Below are positions 36,401 to 46,388 of a stretch of 51,682 bases of DNA, one piece after another; position 1 is the stretch's first letter, and each line of letters starts with the position of its first letter. This DNA comes from Brasilonema sp. UFV-L1 (lineage in GTDB: Bacteria > Cyanobacteriota > Cyanobacteriia > Cyanobacteriales > Nostocaceae): assembly GCF_012912105.1 (NCBI RefSeq), contig NZ_QMEA01000032.1, positions 1-51,682 on the forward strand, in the 5' to 3' direction. The notes under the pieces were generated by a model. It did no database searches. It worked only from the letters and a program-made list of their open reading frames with translations, and was not told the DNA's origin. Position numbers and translations under genes: made by a program.

Positions 36401-38550
36401 CTTTGTCAGTGGTAGATTTACAGCATTTACCACCAACAGAACAAGAAGCCAAAGCTCTACAACTAGCTAAAGAGGAGGCACGAAAACCCTTTACACTAGA
36501 TCAATGGCCATTGCTGCGGGTAACTTTACTACAGCTAAATGATACAGAATATTTACTACTGCTGACAATACATCATATTGTGGCTGATGGCTGGTCAATG
36601 GGAGTACTTGTTCGCGAAGTAGCTACACTCTACGAAGCCTTCTGTGCTGGTAAACACTCTCCACTTAAGCGTCTTTCTATCCAATACGTTGATTATGCTG
36701 TCTGGCAGCGACAATGGTTACAAGGAGAAGTTCTAAAGACGAAGCTTTCCTACTGGAAGCAGCAATTGGGTCACAACTTGCCGACGTTAAAACTACCAAC
36801 GAAACAAAACGCCACTATTTCCCACTTCCAGAGTGCAATCCACGACTTTCAATTCTCTCCACAACTGTCCGCAGCACTGAATAAACTGAGCCGCCAAGAG
36901 TCTGTTACGCTATTTATGACACTGCTAGCAGCTTTTCAGACACTGCTATACCGCTACACAAATCAAGATGACATCATCGTTGGTACCGATCTGGCTAACC
37001 GCACTCAGTCTGAGACTGAACAATTAATAGGTTTCTTTATCAATCTCCTGGTTTTACGCACCGATATGAGTGGGAATCCCACTTTCTACGAATTGTTAGA
37101 GCGAGTCCGGGAGGTAACATTAAAAGCCTATGCTTATCAAGATTTACCTTTCGAGAAACTGGTAGCAGAACTGCGTCCAGAACGGAGCCTGAGTCAAACA
37201 CCATTATTTCAAGTTTTGTTTGTCATGCAAAATGCATCCATGCCGACTTTAGAAGTTAGTGGGTTAACTCTCAGTCCGTGGGATATTGAGAACGAAACAG
37301 CAAATTTTGATTTAGCTGTCTTCATTGCGGAAACAGAAAATCAAATTGTAGGTAGTTGGAAATACAATGCTGACTTATTTGATGCTGCCACTATCACTAA
37401 AATGTCAAGTCATTTTGAAACTTTATTAGCCAGTATTGTCAAGCAACCTGATGCTCGTTTGGACACATTAGAAATACTTACTGAATCAGAAAAGCAGCAA
37501 CAAGCTATGGAAAAAATTAAACAGGAAAAAAGTGATTTTAGCAGGTTTAAATCTATTAAACCTAAAGCAATACGTCTGTCAGAAAAGGAGTTAATCGAGA
37601 CAGAGTATTTGCACCCAGGACAGACATTACCTTTAGTAATCAAACCTGTTGCTGACGATATCGAGTTAGTAGATTGGGCAAAGAGCAGTCGCGCTCTTAT
37701 CGAAAGTAAATTATTACAGCATGGTGCAATTTTATTTCGAGGTTTCAATCTTAAATCGGTTTCTGAATTTGAAAGAGTAGTTAGTGCTATTTGTCCTCAA
37801 TTATTTGCTAACTATGGAGATTTGCCCAAAGAAGGCATTAGCGAGCGAGTTTATAGTTCTACTCCTTACCCTTGTGATCAAGCGATTCTTTTCCACAATG
37901 AAAGTTCTCATCTACACCAATGGCCGCTAAAAATCTGGTTCTTTTGTTTGCAACCAGCCCAACAGGGAGGGGAAACACCGATTGTTGACTGCCATAAAGT
38001 TTATCAACTTCTCGATCAAAAACTACGAGAAAGATTCGAGCAAAAACAATTAATGTACGTCCGCAATTACATTGAAGGTTTAGATGTAAGTTGGCAAAAC
38101 TTCTTTCACACTGATGATAAAACAGTTGTCGAAAAAGCTTGCCGTCAGTCTAGTATGGATTTTGAGTGGCTTCCCAATAATGGCTTGAGAACTCGTAAAG
38201 TAAGACCTGCAATATCTTACCATCCCCAGACGGGAAAACCTCTATTTTTCAATCAAGTGCAACTGCATCACATTTCTTGTCTGGAATCAGATGTCAAGGC
38301 ATCTCTCCTATCTACTCTGGGAGAAGAAAATTTACCGCGCAATATCTATTACGGAGATGGTTCTCCTATCGAAGACTCAGTTATGGCAGAAATCGACGCA
38401 GTTTATCAGCAAGCCAAAGTCAGCTTTCCCTGGCAACAAGGAGACATATTGATGCTGGACAATATGCTGACTGCCCACGGACGCAATCCCTATAAAGGTT
38501 CTCGCAAAATTGTCGTGGCAATGGGCGAAATGATTTCTAGCATAAAATAG
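33451..38550 (+). CDS. NRPS: half C-A(Dab)-PCP-C-TauD hydroxylase
   Basis: 1699 residues. The first 260 match only the C-terminal half of a C domain (QKIYWLNKLSGELP, then DIIVGSP near 93); the HHxxxDG half is absent. A 275-800 has code DIWEMTADDK, close to the Dab code DIWELTADDK. PCP near 850 (GGHSLLA). A complete C domain spans 905-1345 with HHIVADG near 1041. The last 310 residues are a TauD/SyrP-like Fe(II)/2-oxoglutarate dioxygenase: His1482 and Glu1484 (FHNESS) and distal His1676 (TAHGRNP) form the metal triad. The hydroxylase sits beside the C domain that feeds the Asp module at the start of the next protein, so it probably makes beta-hydroxyaspartate there. The chain peptidyl-Gly must be passed to Dab by another C domain, probably the one at 30566-31978. 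Confidence 0.9.
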   Translation: MLANEIKTNPISQNSFSQKIYWLNKLSGELPETNILPDYIRANLDNDKNQNFTFELSDVVSQKIIKFTKKSELSIYLFLLAVVSILLHKYIGNPDIIVGSPTYYPRSSKELINKFVPLRFQITNQLTFKELILQVKNTTVDAYSHQNYSLDELVRLLQVFPSQNRCPIFDIVVLLENIHTQAALSQLKNDITFVFTVEHNHISGKIIYKKSLFDKETIKRIVKHSVTIMECVTDNFDLKISDIDFLKDEEKYQLLKVFNDNSRIYPFEQTIHQLFENQVRHAPNKIAIVYQDTEVTYNELNEKANRLAWFLQKLGVKPGDFVGILHHRHPNFLIGMLAILKAGGAYVPIDSSYPQERIIYMLSNSKVQILLTESALLNALNGGTKDEQYLKCLVCLDIEDSHQVISPLAGINIYGQSDFEQLSKYNPAAINNSGIAPAYTMYTSGSTGLPKGVIIRHGGAINHIYAQFEALELTEELAFLQSAPASSDISVWQFLAPILIGGKTVIVDTETVLQPSKLFQVVQAQKLTLIELVPVVLKGLLDYISSLSMQQRLLPHLKWMMVTGESVSVELVNYWLSIYPEIGVANAYGPTEAADDITQFIIKKPLPENQRSVPIGKPLANLNLYILDSEMKLLPIGVPGEICVSGFGVGKGYWKNEASTKSSFIPNPFLDTAKPLPGTEQDFIYKTGDLGRWLADGTIEFLGRIDHQVKIRGFRIELGEIKALLAQHPAVRETVVITREDSPGNKRLVAYVVLQTEVVGVQHNLRCFMHEKLPEHMIPSAFVALEALPLTPNGKVDRRALPAPEQTQQLLSETFIPPRTFVEEMVVNIWSKVLGVEHIGINDNFFELGGHSLLATMVIARLREAFKIELPLRCLFEAPTVASLSDRIGRTDQKLQAPPIQQVSRDQELPLSFAQQRLWFLDQLQPGNSSYNIPIGVRLQGVLNILVLQQSFQEVINRHEALRTVFTTAADQPIQMIIQSHSFTLSVVDLQHLPPTEQEAKALQLAKEEARKPFTLDQWPLLRVTLLQLNDTEYLLLLTIHHIVADGWSMGVLVREVATLYEAFCAGKHSPLKRLSIQYVDYAVWQRQWLQGEVLKTKLSYWKQQLGHNLPTLKLPTKQNATISHFQSAIHDFQFSPQLSAALNKLSRQESVTLFMTLLAAFQTLLYRYTNQDDIIVGTDLANRTQSETEQLIGFFINLLVLRTDMSGNPTFYELLERVREVTLKAYAYQDLPFEKLVAELRPERSLSQTPLFQVLFVMQNASMPTLEVSGLTLSPWDIENETANFDLAVFIAETENQIVGSWKYNADLFDAATITKMSSHFETLLASIVKQPDARLDTLEILTESEKQQQAMEKIKQEKSDFSRFKSIKPKAIRLSEKELIETEYLHPGQTLPLVIKPVADDIELVDWAKSSRALIESKLLQHGAILFRGFNLKSVSEFERVVSAICPQLFANYGDLPKEGISERVYSSTPYPCDQAILFHNESSHLHQWPLKIWFFCLQPAQQGGETPIVDCHKVYQLLDQKLRERFEQKQLMYVRNYIEGLDVSWQNFFHTDDKTVVEKACRQSSMDFEWLPNNGLRTRKVRPAISYHPQTGKPLFFNQVQLHHISCLESDVKASLLSTLGEENLPRNIYYGDGSPIEDSVMAEIDAVYQQAKVSFPWQQGDILMLDNMLTAHGRNPYKGSRKIVVAMGEMISSIK

Positions 38551-38570
38551 TTAAAGGATTGGAACGAGCA

Positions 38571-41500
38571 ATGCAAAATCAAAGTTTTGAAGGCTTTCGG
38601 CTTTCTCCTCAGCAAAAACATCTTTGGTTATTACAACAAAATAGTATGGCAGATCGCGCCCAGTGCGTTCTTCTGCTGGAAGGAAGGCTTAAAATAGAAA
38701 TTCTCAAAGAAGCGTTAGAGAAAATCGTTAATCGACATGAAATTCTTCGCACGATATTTCATCGGCGATCAGGATTAAAAATTCCTATTCAAGTCATAAA
38801 CGATAGCAGCAAACCATCCTGGCAAACTTTTAATCTAAGTGACATAGATGCAAGGCAACAGCAAGTCAAAATTGAGGAATTATTTTTGGAGGAGAGAAAA
38901 TTTCCATTTGACCTCGAAGGAGATTCTCTGCTGCGTGTATCCTTACTGATTTTGTCAGCTAATCAGCATATGTTACTGATTACTCTACCATCTCTATGTG
39001 CGGATAGCTGGACGCTAAAAAATCTAGTCAAAGAAATCGCTTATACCTATGGTCAATGTTTAAATGATGAGGAATTGTACGATGAACCAGTGCAATATCT
39101 CCAATTCTCTGAATGGCAGAATGAACTACTAGAAGATGAGGATGCAGAAGCTGGAAGAGACTACTGGCGACAGCAAAGCTCCAAGTCACCTCCATTGCTA
39201 ACTCTTCCTTTTGAGAAGCAATCTAGTGGCGAAACAAAATTTGAACCCAATGTTTTGTCTTTAAGAATTGAGTCAGCAGTAGTAGCAAGGCTTGAAAATA
39301 TAGCTAAATTAAATAACAACATAAAAATTACAGAATTCTTATTTGCTTGTTGGCAAACATTAATTTGGAGATTAACAAGACAGCCAAATATTGTCATTAA
39401 TACTATTTTTAGTAGCAGGCAATATGAAGAACTGCATGAGACGCTAGGGCTGCTAGCAAAATGGTTGCCTATCCGCTGTGATTTTCAAAATGATTTTAAA
39501 TTCAACGAAATTCTGACTAAGATTAGCAAGTCATTGCACGATGGCGACCAATTGCAAAAATATTTTATGTGGGAACAGAATATAGAAACTACTAGTAAAG
39601 CTGTCAATTTCCCACTAGCTTTCGAGTTTCAAAAATGGTCAAATAAATATGATGTAGGTGGAGTTTCATTTTCAGTTGAGAAGCAGTATGTCTGCTTTGA
39701 GAGATTCAAAGTAAAGCTTACCTGTGTGCATAGAGAAGAATTCCTAACAGCAGAAATTCATTACGATCCTGAAACAATTGACTTAGAAGGCATTCAGTAC
39801 CTGGGACAACAATTTAAGACTTTAGTAGAAAGTGCAGTTAACAATCCAGAAGCTGAAGTTAGTAAATTAGATATTTTTCGCGCTCGCGAGCGCGAAAAAC
39901 TGCTATTTGATTTCAATCAAACCCGAATCGATTTTCCTTTAGATAAATGTATTCACCAACTTTTTGAAGAACAAGTAGAAAAAACACCTAATAGTATTGC
40001 AGTTATCTTTGAAAACCAGCAATTAACTTATGCTGAGCTAAATGCTCGTGCTAATCAGCTTGCTCGTTATTTACAAAACTTGGGAGTGAAACCAGAAGAT
40101 CTGGTGGGGATTTATTTGGAGCGATCGCCTTTAATAACTATCGGTCTTCTCGGAATTCTTAAGGCTGGAGGAGCTTATCTTCCCTTAGATCCAACCTTAC
40201 CAATTTCTGGCTTAGATTTTCGGTTGCATGATGCTGGAGCTAAAATATTGCTGACGCAAGAGCAACTAGTAAAAAATCTTCCTGAGTCAGAAACAAAAGT
40301 AGTTTGCTTGGAAAGGGACTGGGACATTATTGCTAATGAAGCCAGCAATAATCTCCATTGTGAGCTAACACCTGATAATTTAGTCTATGTAATTTACACC
40401 TCTGGCTCTACAGGAAAGCCCAAAGGTGTAGCTATAGAGCATCGGCAACTTCTCAACTACCTATATGGCATACAAAAAATACTAAATCTGACCCCAGGTA
40501 ATAGCTTTGCTCTTGTTTCTACTTTTGCTGCTGACTTAGGCAACACCGTTATCTTTCCTGCTCTTTGTACTGGCGGGTGTTTGCATGTAATATCTTTTGA
40601 ACGAGCTTCTGATGCACAAGCCTTAGCGGATTACTTTCAAGAGCATCCCATCGACTTTCTCAAGATTGTTCCTTCTCATTTAAAAGCTCTATTATTATTT
40701 GAATACCCAGCCAAAATTCTGCCTCGTCGGCAACTGATTCTTGGGGGAGAGGCAACAAACTGGAAGTTAATCGAACAAATTCAGCAATTAGCTCCAGAAT
40801 GTCAGATTATCAATCACTACGGACCAACGGAAACTACGGTAGGAGTTCTTACTTACCAAGTTGAAAAAGTACCTGACTCTCGACAATCTTCAACTGTTCC
40901 CATCGGTTGCCCCCTAGCCAACACTCAAATTTACATACTTGACTCCAAAAAACAGCCGACACCAATTGGTGTTCCTGGGGAAGTATACATTGGTGGTGCA
41001 GGATTAGCCAGAGGCTATCTCAACCGTCCCGAACTGACGGCAGAAAAATTTATCCTCAACCCCTTTAATGATGACCCCCAAGCCCGATTGTATAAAACAG
41101 GAGACTTAGCTCGGTACTTAAGCAATGACAACATTGAATTCCTCGGACGCATCGACCAACAAGTCAAAATTCGGGGGTTTCGGATCGAACCTGGAGAAAT
41201 CGAAGCAGTTCTCAGTAGTTATCCCCACATTGAACAAGCCGTAGTCATAGCGACAGAGGATACTCCTGATGATAAACGGTTAGTAGCTTATATAGTAAGT
41301 GATAATCAAGACATCAGCATTCATCAACTACGGGAATTTCTCCAACAGGAACTCCCCGCCTACATGGTTCCTGCAGCCTTTGTTATCCTTGACACCTTGC
41401 CCTTAACTCCCAACGGCAAAATAGATAGACTTGCTCTACCCGCGCCAGAGGAGAAGACCAGAACTGGAGAATATGTAGCTCCCCACACGCCAAGCCAAGA

Positions 41501-44500
41501 AATCATCGCCCACATTTTTGGTGAGCTATTGGGGGTAGAAACCGTCAGCATTCATGACAACTTCTTTGAACTGGGAGGACATTCCCTCCTAGCTACCCAA
41601 TTAATCTCCCGACTCAGACACAGCTTTGAAGTAGAAATTCCCCTCAAAGCTATCTTTGCAGCGCCTAGCGTCGCGCAACTCGACCAAACCATCGCTCAAT
41701 TACGGACACAGGGACAAAGTTTGAATCTGCCACCGATAGAGCGAATTGCCCCAAACACAGAGAAAATCCCCCTCTCCTTTGCCCAAGAAAGACTGTGGTT
41801 CCTCAACCAACTCGAGGGAGCATCGGCAACTTATAATACGCCTGCCGCCCTACGCCTGAGTGGAGCATTAAATCTTAATGCCTTGCACCAAGCCCTAGCC
41901 GAAATCATCCGTCGCCACGAGGCACTCCGTACCAGTTTTGCCAACATCAATGGCACACCTATGCAAGTGATTCACCCAGAAGCCAGTATGGATATAGAGG
42001 TGGTGAATTTACAGCACTTAGAACAAAGCGAACGAGAACTAGTTGTAGAGCAACAATTACAACGAGCGGCTTTAGCTCCCTTTAATTTAGAGAGCGCTCC
42101 CTTAATCCGGTGCAGTTTATGGCAATTATCAGACAGCGATTACGTATTCGGCATTAATATGCACCATATAGTCTCGGATGGGTGGTCGATTGGCGTGTTG
42201 ATTCAAGAACTATCAGCGCTGTATAAAGCTTTTTGTACTGGAGAATCATCACCCCTACCAAATCTAGAGATTCAATATGCCGACTTTGCCCTGTGGCAGA
42301 GACAATGGTTGAGTAAGTCAGTACTAGAGAAGCAAATGCAATACTGGGTATCGCAATTACAGGGTGCACCAGAATTGCTGCAACTGCCCACTGATCGACC
42401 GCGCCCGAGCATGCAAACCTATAAAGGTGCAACGCAAAGCTTTGGATTGAATCAGGAATTAACCCAGAAATTAAAATCATTGTCGCGGCGGGCGGGCAGT
42501 ACGTTATTTATGACTTTGTTGAGCGCTTTCGCCACCTTACTGTATCGTTACAGCGGCCAGTCAGATGTGGTAATTGGTTCACCAATCGCCAATCGCCACC
42601 GCAGTGAAATAGAGCCATTGATTGGCTTTTTCGTGAATACCTTAGTTTTGAGAACTCAATTAGATGATAATCTGAGTTTTCAGCAGTTGCTGGCGCAAGT
42701 CAGAGAAACCACCCTCCAAGCTTATGAGCATCAGGATGTACCCTTTGAACAGGTAGTAGAAGCCTTACAACCTCAACGCTCTATGAGTCACTCCCCGCTG
42801 TTCCAAGTGATGTTTGTCTTGCAAAATGCACCGATGGGCGAGCTGGAACTACCTGGAGTGTCGTTGAGTGGGTTAGAACAGGAGAGGACGATTGCTAAGT
42901 TTGATTTGACCGTATCTATGTCCGAAACTTCGGCGGGATTGGGGTGTGAATGGGAGTACAACACTGACTTGTTTGATCGCTCAACCATCGAGCGGATGAC
43001 GAGTCATTTTGAAAACTTGTTGTCAGCCATTGCCTCTAATCCCCAGCAAAGAGTGAGTGAATTACCCTTACTGAGTACCGCCGAACGCCAGCAGTTGTTA
43101 TTCGAGTGGAATGACACCAACCGGGAATATCCACTAGACAAATGTATCCATCAATTATTTGAGGAGCAGGTAGAGCGCACCCCAGATGCGGTGGCAGTAG
43201 TATTTGAAAAGCAGCAATTGACTTATCAACAGTTAAACGCAAGGGCGAATCAACTGGCTCATTACCTGCAAACCCTTGGTGTTGGGCCAGAAGTACTCGT
43301 GGGCATTTGTGTCGAACGTTCTGTTGAGATGGTGGTAGGATTGTTAGGGATTCTCAAGGCTGGTGGTGCGTATGTGCCTGTTGACCCCACGTATCCTCAA
43401 GAACGATTGAGTTATATGTTGCGTGATGCTGGGGTGAAAGTGTTGTTGACGCAAGAAAACTTGTTGTCATCTGTGCCATCTCATACTGCCCAAATGGTTT
43501 GTTTAGATACTGATTGGCAACCGATCAAGCAGCATAGTCAGGAAAATTTAATTACTGGTGCGGGTGCAGAGAATCTGGCTTATGTCATCTATACTTCTGG
43601 CTCCACCGGACAACCCAAGGGGGTAATGAATACCCGTCAGGGAATTCGGAATCGGTTACTGTGGATGCAAGAAGCTTATCAATTAACGAGTAGCGATCGC
43701 GTTCTACAAAAGACACCTTTCAGTTTTGATGTTTCAGTATGGGAGTTTTTCTGGCCTTTATTAACCGGTGCTAGGATTGTAGTTGCTAGACCAGAAGGAC
43801 ATAAAGATAGTAATTATCTGATTAATCTAATTGCCCAAGAGCAAGTTACGACCATACATTTTGTCCCGTCTATGCTGCAAGCTTTTCTGCAAGAAGATAG
43901 TTTAGAAGATTGCAGTTCTTTGAGGCGAGTTTTTTGTAGTGGAGAGGCATTGTCATTTGAACTGAAGGAACGTTTTTTTGAATACTTTGAATGTGAATTT
44001 TACAATCTTTACGGACCTACAGAAGCAGCAATTGATGTGACTTTTTGGCGATGTCAGCCCCAATTAAATTGTCAGCTAGTCCCCATTGGTCGTCCAATTG
44101 CCAATACTCAAATCTACATTTTAGACCAACAAATGCAGCCAGTACCAATCGGAGTAACTGGAGAACTCTATATTGGTGGTGATGGCTTAGCCAGAGGCTA
44201 CCTGAACCGTCCCGAATTGACTCAAGAAAGATTCGTCCTCAACCCCTTCTCGCCTGACAAATCGGCACGCCTGTATAAAACTGGCGACCTCGCTCGTTAT
44301 CTTTGTGATGGTAACATCGAGTATATTGGTCGCATCGACCATCAAGTTAAGATTCGCGGCTTTCGTATCGAATTGGGAGAGATCGAAGCAGTGCTGAGTA
44401 GTCATCCCCAAATTCAACAAGCTGTGGTCATTGCAAGCGTTGATAATTTTGGAAACAAACGTCTCATCGCTTATGTAGTCAGCGAGTCAGAAACTTTTAG

Positions 44501-46388
44501 CACCCATCAACTGCGGGAATTTCTGCAACAGCAACTCCCCGCTTACATGATGCCCTCTGCCTTTGTCAGCCTCAATGCCCTGCCCTTATCGCCCAATGGT
44601 AAAATAGATAGAAAACCCTTACCTACACCCGATGGCGACATCGAACGAGAGGGAGAATATGTAGCTCCCCGCACGCCAAGTGAAGAAATCATCGCCCACA
44701 TTTTTGCTGAGGTGTTGGCGATAGAAACCGTCGGCGTTCATGACAACTTCTTTGAACTGGGTGGACATTCCCTCCTGGCTACCCAATTAGTCTCCCGACT
44801 CAAACAAAGCTTTGAAGTAAAAATTCCCCTCAAAGCCGTCTTTGCAGCGCCCAGCGTCGCGCAACTCAACCAAGCGATCGCTCAATTACGGGCAGAGGGA
44901 CAAAGCTTGAATCTGCCACCGATAGAGCGGATTGCCCCAGACATAGAGAAAATCCCCCTCTCCTTTGCCCAAGAAAGATTATGGCTTCTCGATCAGTTAG
45001 AGTCAGATAGTGTAGCATACAACATGCCTGCCGCCGTCAGAATAGAAGGAAAGTTACAGCCGACGGCTCTTGAAAGGAGTATCAGTGAAATTATTCGTCG
45101 TCATGAAGTCTTACGCACCAACTTTGTCAAACAAGACGGGCAAGCAATACAAATCATTCATCCCGTAAGTGACTGGCAAATGACCACCATTGACTTACAA
45201 TCTCTGTCAGCCAACCAGCGAGAAACCGAAATTCAAAGCCTAGCCACCACCGAAGCGGCCAAGCCTTTTAACTTGGCAACAGACTCTTTAATTAGAGGTA
45301 CACTACTCGCATTATCAGATAGCGAGCATGTCTTGTTACTAACAATGCATCATATTGTCTCTGATGGTTGGTCAATCGGAGTATTCATCCAAGAATTGAC
45401 CACCCTCTACTGTGCATTTGTAGAAGGGAAACCTTTACCTCTGCCGGAATTACCAATTCAGTATGCAGACTTTGCAGTATGGCAACGTCAATGGTTGCAG
45501 GGAGAAGAACTACAAAAACAACTGAACTACTGGCAAAAACAACTGGCTGGCGCACCAGCCTTATTAGAATTACCTACCGACTACCCTCGTCCAGCAGTGC
45601 AAACCTTTCGAGGAGCGAGGCAATCTCTGCAATTATCAAAGACTTTGATTGAGGAAATTAAGACGTTAAGTCGTCAAGAGAGAGTCACTTTGTTCGTGAC
45701 ACTATTTGCGACATTTACATGTTTGCTGTATTACTACACTGGTCAGGAGGATATAGTTGTAGGTACTGCTGTCGCTAACCGCAATCGTGCTGAAATTGAG
45801 AAATTAATCGGTTTCTTTGTTAACCAGCTAGTCTTCCGAATCGATCTCACTGGCAACCCTACCTTCGGAGAATTATTAGAGCGAGTTCGAGAGGTGGCAC
45901 TGGAGGCTGATGCTCACCAAGATTTGCCATTTGAAACGCTGGTAAGAGCCATGAAATTAGAGCGAAATCCAAGTCGAACTCCTCTGTTTCAGATAAAACT
46001 CGTTTTCCAAAATACTCCCGTATCAGATCTAAATCTTTCAGAGCTAAATGTAAATTTGATAGAGGTTGATAACGAGACGACGAAATTCGATCTTCTTTTA
46101 AATATGGAGGAGACACAACAGGGATTGTCTGGCTCCTTGCAATACAATACAGCCCTCTATGAATCTACTACCATCACGCAGTTTTTAGAACAATTTAAGA
46201 CACTTTTGAGCAAAATTGTAGCACAGCCTAATATCAGATTGAACACCATCAAAGAAATACTTTCTGAGGCAGACAGACAAAGGCAATTGGTAAAAGAACA
46301 AGAAGTAAAAAAGGCTGCCGTTCAAAAACTAAAAAAATCGAACAGACGTATCTCGAACAACTCAACTGAAAAGAAGTACAGATTATGA
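38571..46388 (+). CDS. NRPS: interface domain-A(Asp)-PCP-C-A(Ser)-PCP-C
   Basis: 2605 residues from ATG 38571 (a TTG at 38559 is too close to its AAAGGA). Residues 1-455 form a C-like domain whose HHxxxDG reads PSLCADS, as in the 'interface' domains of beta-hydroxyaspartate siderophore NRPSs. The first A (470-960) has code DLTKIGHVGK, an aspartate code. PCP near 1004. C 1060-1520 has HHIVSDG near 1199. The second A (1535-2020) has code DVWHFSLIDK, a serine code. PCP near 2066. The final C (2125-2577) has HHIVSDG near 2261 and should join Ser to the Asp of the last protein. The basic C-terminal tail (KKLKKSNRRI) parallels the C-TauD linker of the preceding protein. The stop overlaps the next start as ATGA. 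Confidence 0.93.
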   Translation: MQNQSFEGFRLSPQQKHLWLLQQNSMADRAQCVLLLEGRLKIEILKEALEKIVNRHEILRTIFHRRSGLKIPIQVINDSSKPSWQTFNLSDIDARQQQVKIEELFLEERKFPFDLEGDSLLRVSLLILSANQHMLLITLPSLCADSWTLKNLVKEIAYTYGQCLNDEELYDEPVQYLQFSEWQNELLEDEDAEAGRDYWRQQSSKSPPLLTLPFEKQSSGETKFEPNVLSLRIESAVVARLENIAKLNNNIKITEFLFACWQTLIWRLTRQPNIVINTIFSSRQYEELHETLGLLAKWLPIRCDFQNDFKFNEILTKISKSLHDGDQLQKYFMWEQNIETTSKAVNFPLAFEFQKWSNKYDVGGVSFSVEKQYVCFERFKVKLTCVHREEFLTAEIHYDPETIDLEGIQYLGQQFKTLVESAVNNPEAEVSKLDIFRAREREKLLFDFNQTRIDFPLDKCIHQLFEEQVEKTPNSIAVIFENQQLTYAELNARANQLARYLQNLGVKPEDLVGIYLERSPLITIGLLGILKAGGAYLPLDPTLPISGLDFRLHDAGAKILLTQEQLVKNLPESETKVVCLERDWDIIANEASNNLHCELTPDNLVYVIYTSGSTGKPKGVAIEHRQLLNYLYGIQKILNLTPGNSFALVSTFAADLGNTVIFPALCTGGCLHVISFERASDAQALADYFQEHPIDFLKIVPSHLKALLLFEYPAKILPRRQLILGGEATNWKLIEQIQQLAPECQIINHYGPTETTVGVLTYQVEKVPDSRQSSTVPIGCPLANTQIYILDSKKQPTPIGVPGEVYIGGAGLARGYLNRPELTAEKFILNPFNDDPQARLYKTGDLARYLSNDNIEFLGRIDQQVKIRGFRIEPGEIEAVLSSYPHIEQAVVIATEDTPDDKRLVAYIVSDNQDISIHQLREFLQQELPAYMVPAAFVILDTLPLTPNGKIDRLALPAPEEKTRTGEYVAPHTPSQEIIAHIFGELLGVETVSIHDNFFELGGHSLLATQLISRLRHSFEVEIPLKAIFAAPSVAQLDQTIAQLRTQGQSLNLPPIERIAPNTEKIPLSFAQERLWFLNQLEGASATYNTPAALRLSGALNLNALHQALAEIIRRHEALRTSFANINGTPMQVIHPEASMDIEVVNLQHLEQSERELVVEQQLQRAALAPFNLESAPLIRCSLWQLSDSDYVFGINMHHIVSDGWSIGVLIQELSALYKAFCTGESSPLPNLEIQYADFALWQRQWLSKSVLEKQMQYWVSQLQGAPELLQLPTDRPRPSMQTYKGATQSFGLNQELTQKLKSLSRRAGSTLFMTLLSAFATLLYRYSGQSDVVIGSPIANRHRSEIEPLIGFFVNTLVLRTQLDDNLSFQQLLAQVRETTLQAYEHQDVPFEQVVEALQPQRSMSHSPLFQVMFVLQNAPMGELELPGVSLSGLEQERTIAKFDLTVSMSETSAGLGCEWEYNTDLFDRSTIERMTSHFENLLSAIASNPQQRVSELPLLSTAERQQLLFEWNDTNREYPLDKCIHQLFEEQVERTPDAVAVVFEKQQLTYQQLNARANQLAHYLQTLGVGPEVLVGICVERSVEMVVGLLGILKAGGAYVPVDPTYPQERLSYMLRDAGVKVLLTQENLLSSVPSHTAQMVCLDTDWQPIKQHSQENLITGAGAENLAYVIYTSGSTGQPKGVMNTRQGIRNRLLWMQEAYQLTSSDRVLQKTPFSFDVSVWEFFWPLLTGARIVVARPEGHKDSNYLINLIAQEQVTTIHFVPSMLQAFLQEDSLEDCSSLRRVFCSGEALSFELKERFFEYFECEFYNLYGPTEAAIDVTFWRCQPQLNCQLVPIGRPIANTQIYILDQQMQPVPIGVTGELYIGGDGLARGYLNRPELTQERFVLNPFSPDKSARLYKTGDLARYLCDGNIEYIGRIDHQVKIRGFRIELGEIEAVLSSHPQIQQAVVIASVDNFGNKRLIAYVVSESETFSTHQLREFLQQQLPAYMMPSAFVSLNALPLSPNGKIDRKPLPTPDGDIEREGEYVAPRTPSEEIIAHIFAEVLAIETVGVHDNFFELGGHSLLATQLVSRLKQSFEVKIPLKAVFAAPSVAQLNQAIAQLRAEGQSLNLPPIERIAPDIEKIPLSFAQERLWLLDQLESDSVAYNMPAAVRIEGKLQPTALERSISEIIRRHEVLRTNFVKQDGQAIQIIHPVSDWQMTTIDLQSLSANQRETEIQSLATTEAAKPFNLATDSLIRGTLLALSDSEHVLLLTMHHIVSDGWSIGVFIQELTTLYCAFVEGKPLPLPELPIQYADFAVWQRQWLQGEELQKQLNYWQKQLAGAPALLELPTDYPRPAVQTFRGARQSLQLSKTLIEEIKTLSRQERVTLFVTLFATFTCLLYYYTGQEDIVVGTAVANRNRAEIEKLIGFFVNQLVFRIDLTGNPTFGELLERVREVALEADAHQDLPFETLVRAMKLERNPSRTPLFQIKLVFQNTPVSDLNLSELNVNLIEVDNETTKFDLLLNMEETQQGLSGSLQYNTALYESTTITQFLEQFKTLLSKIVAQPNIRLNTIKEILSEADRQRQLVKEQEVKKAAVQKLKKSNRRISNNSTEKKYRL
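39874..39899. repeat. 26-base perfect palindrome inside the interface-A linker
   Basis: TTTTTCGCGCTCGCGAGCGC continues as GAAAAA; the whole 26 bases equal their own reverse complement. It encodes FRAREREK between the interface and A domains. The sister linker near 48790 has no such palindrome. Confidence 0.85.
40881..41007. repeat. 127-base segment closely matching 49796-49922
   Basis: This stretch of the first Asp A domain matches the Asp A domain of the terminal gene (49796-49922) with five mismatches by eye. Both encode the stretch around STVPIGCP and PTPI.VPGEVYIGGAG. It indicates duplication of the Asp module with later homogenisation. Confidence 0.8.
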
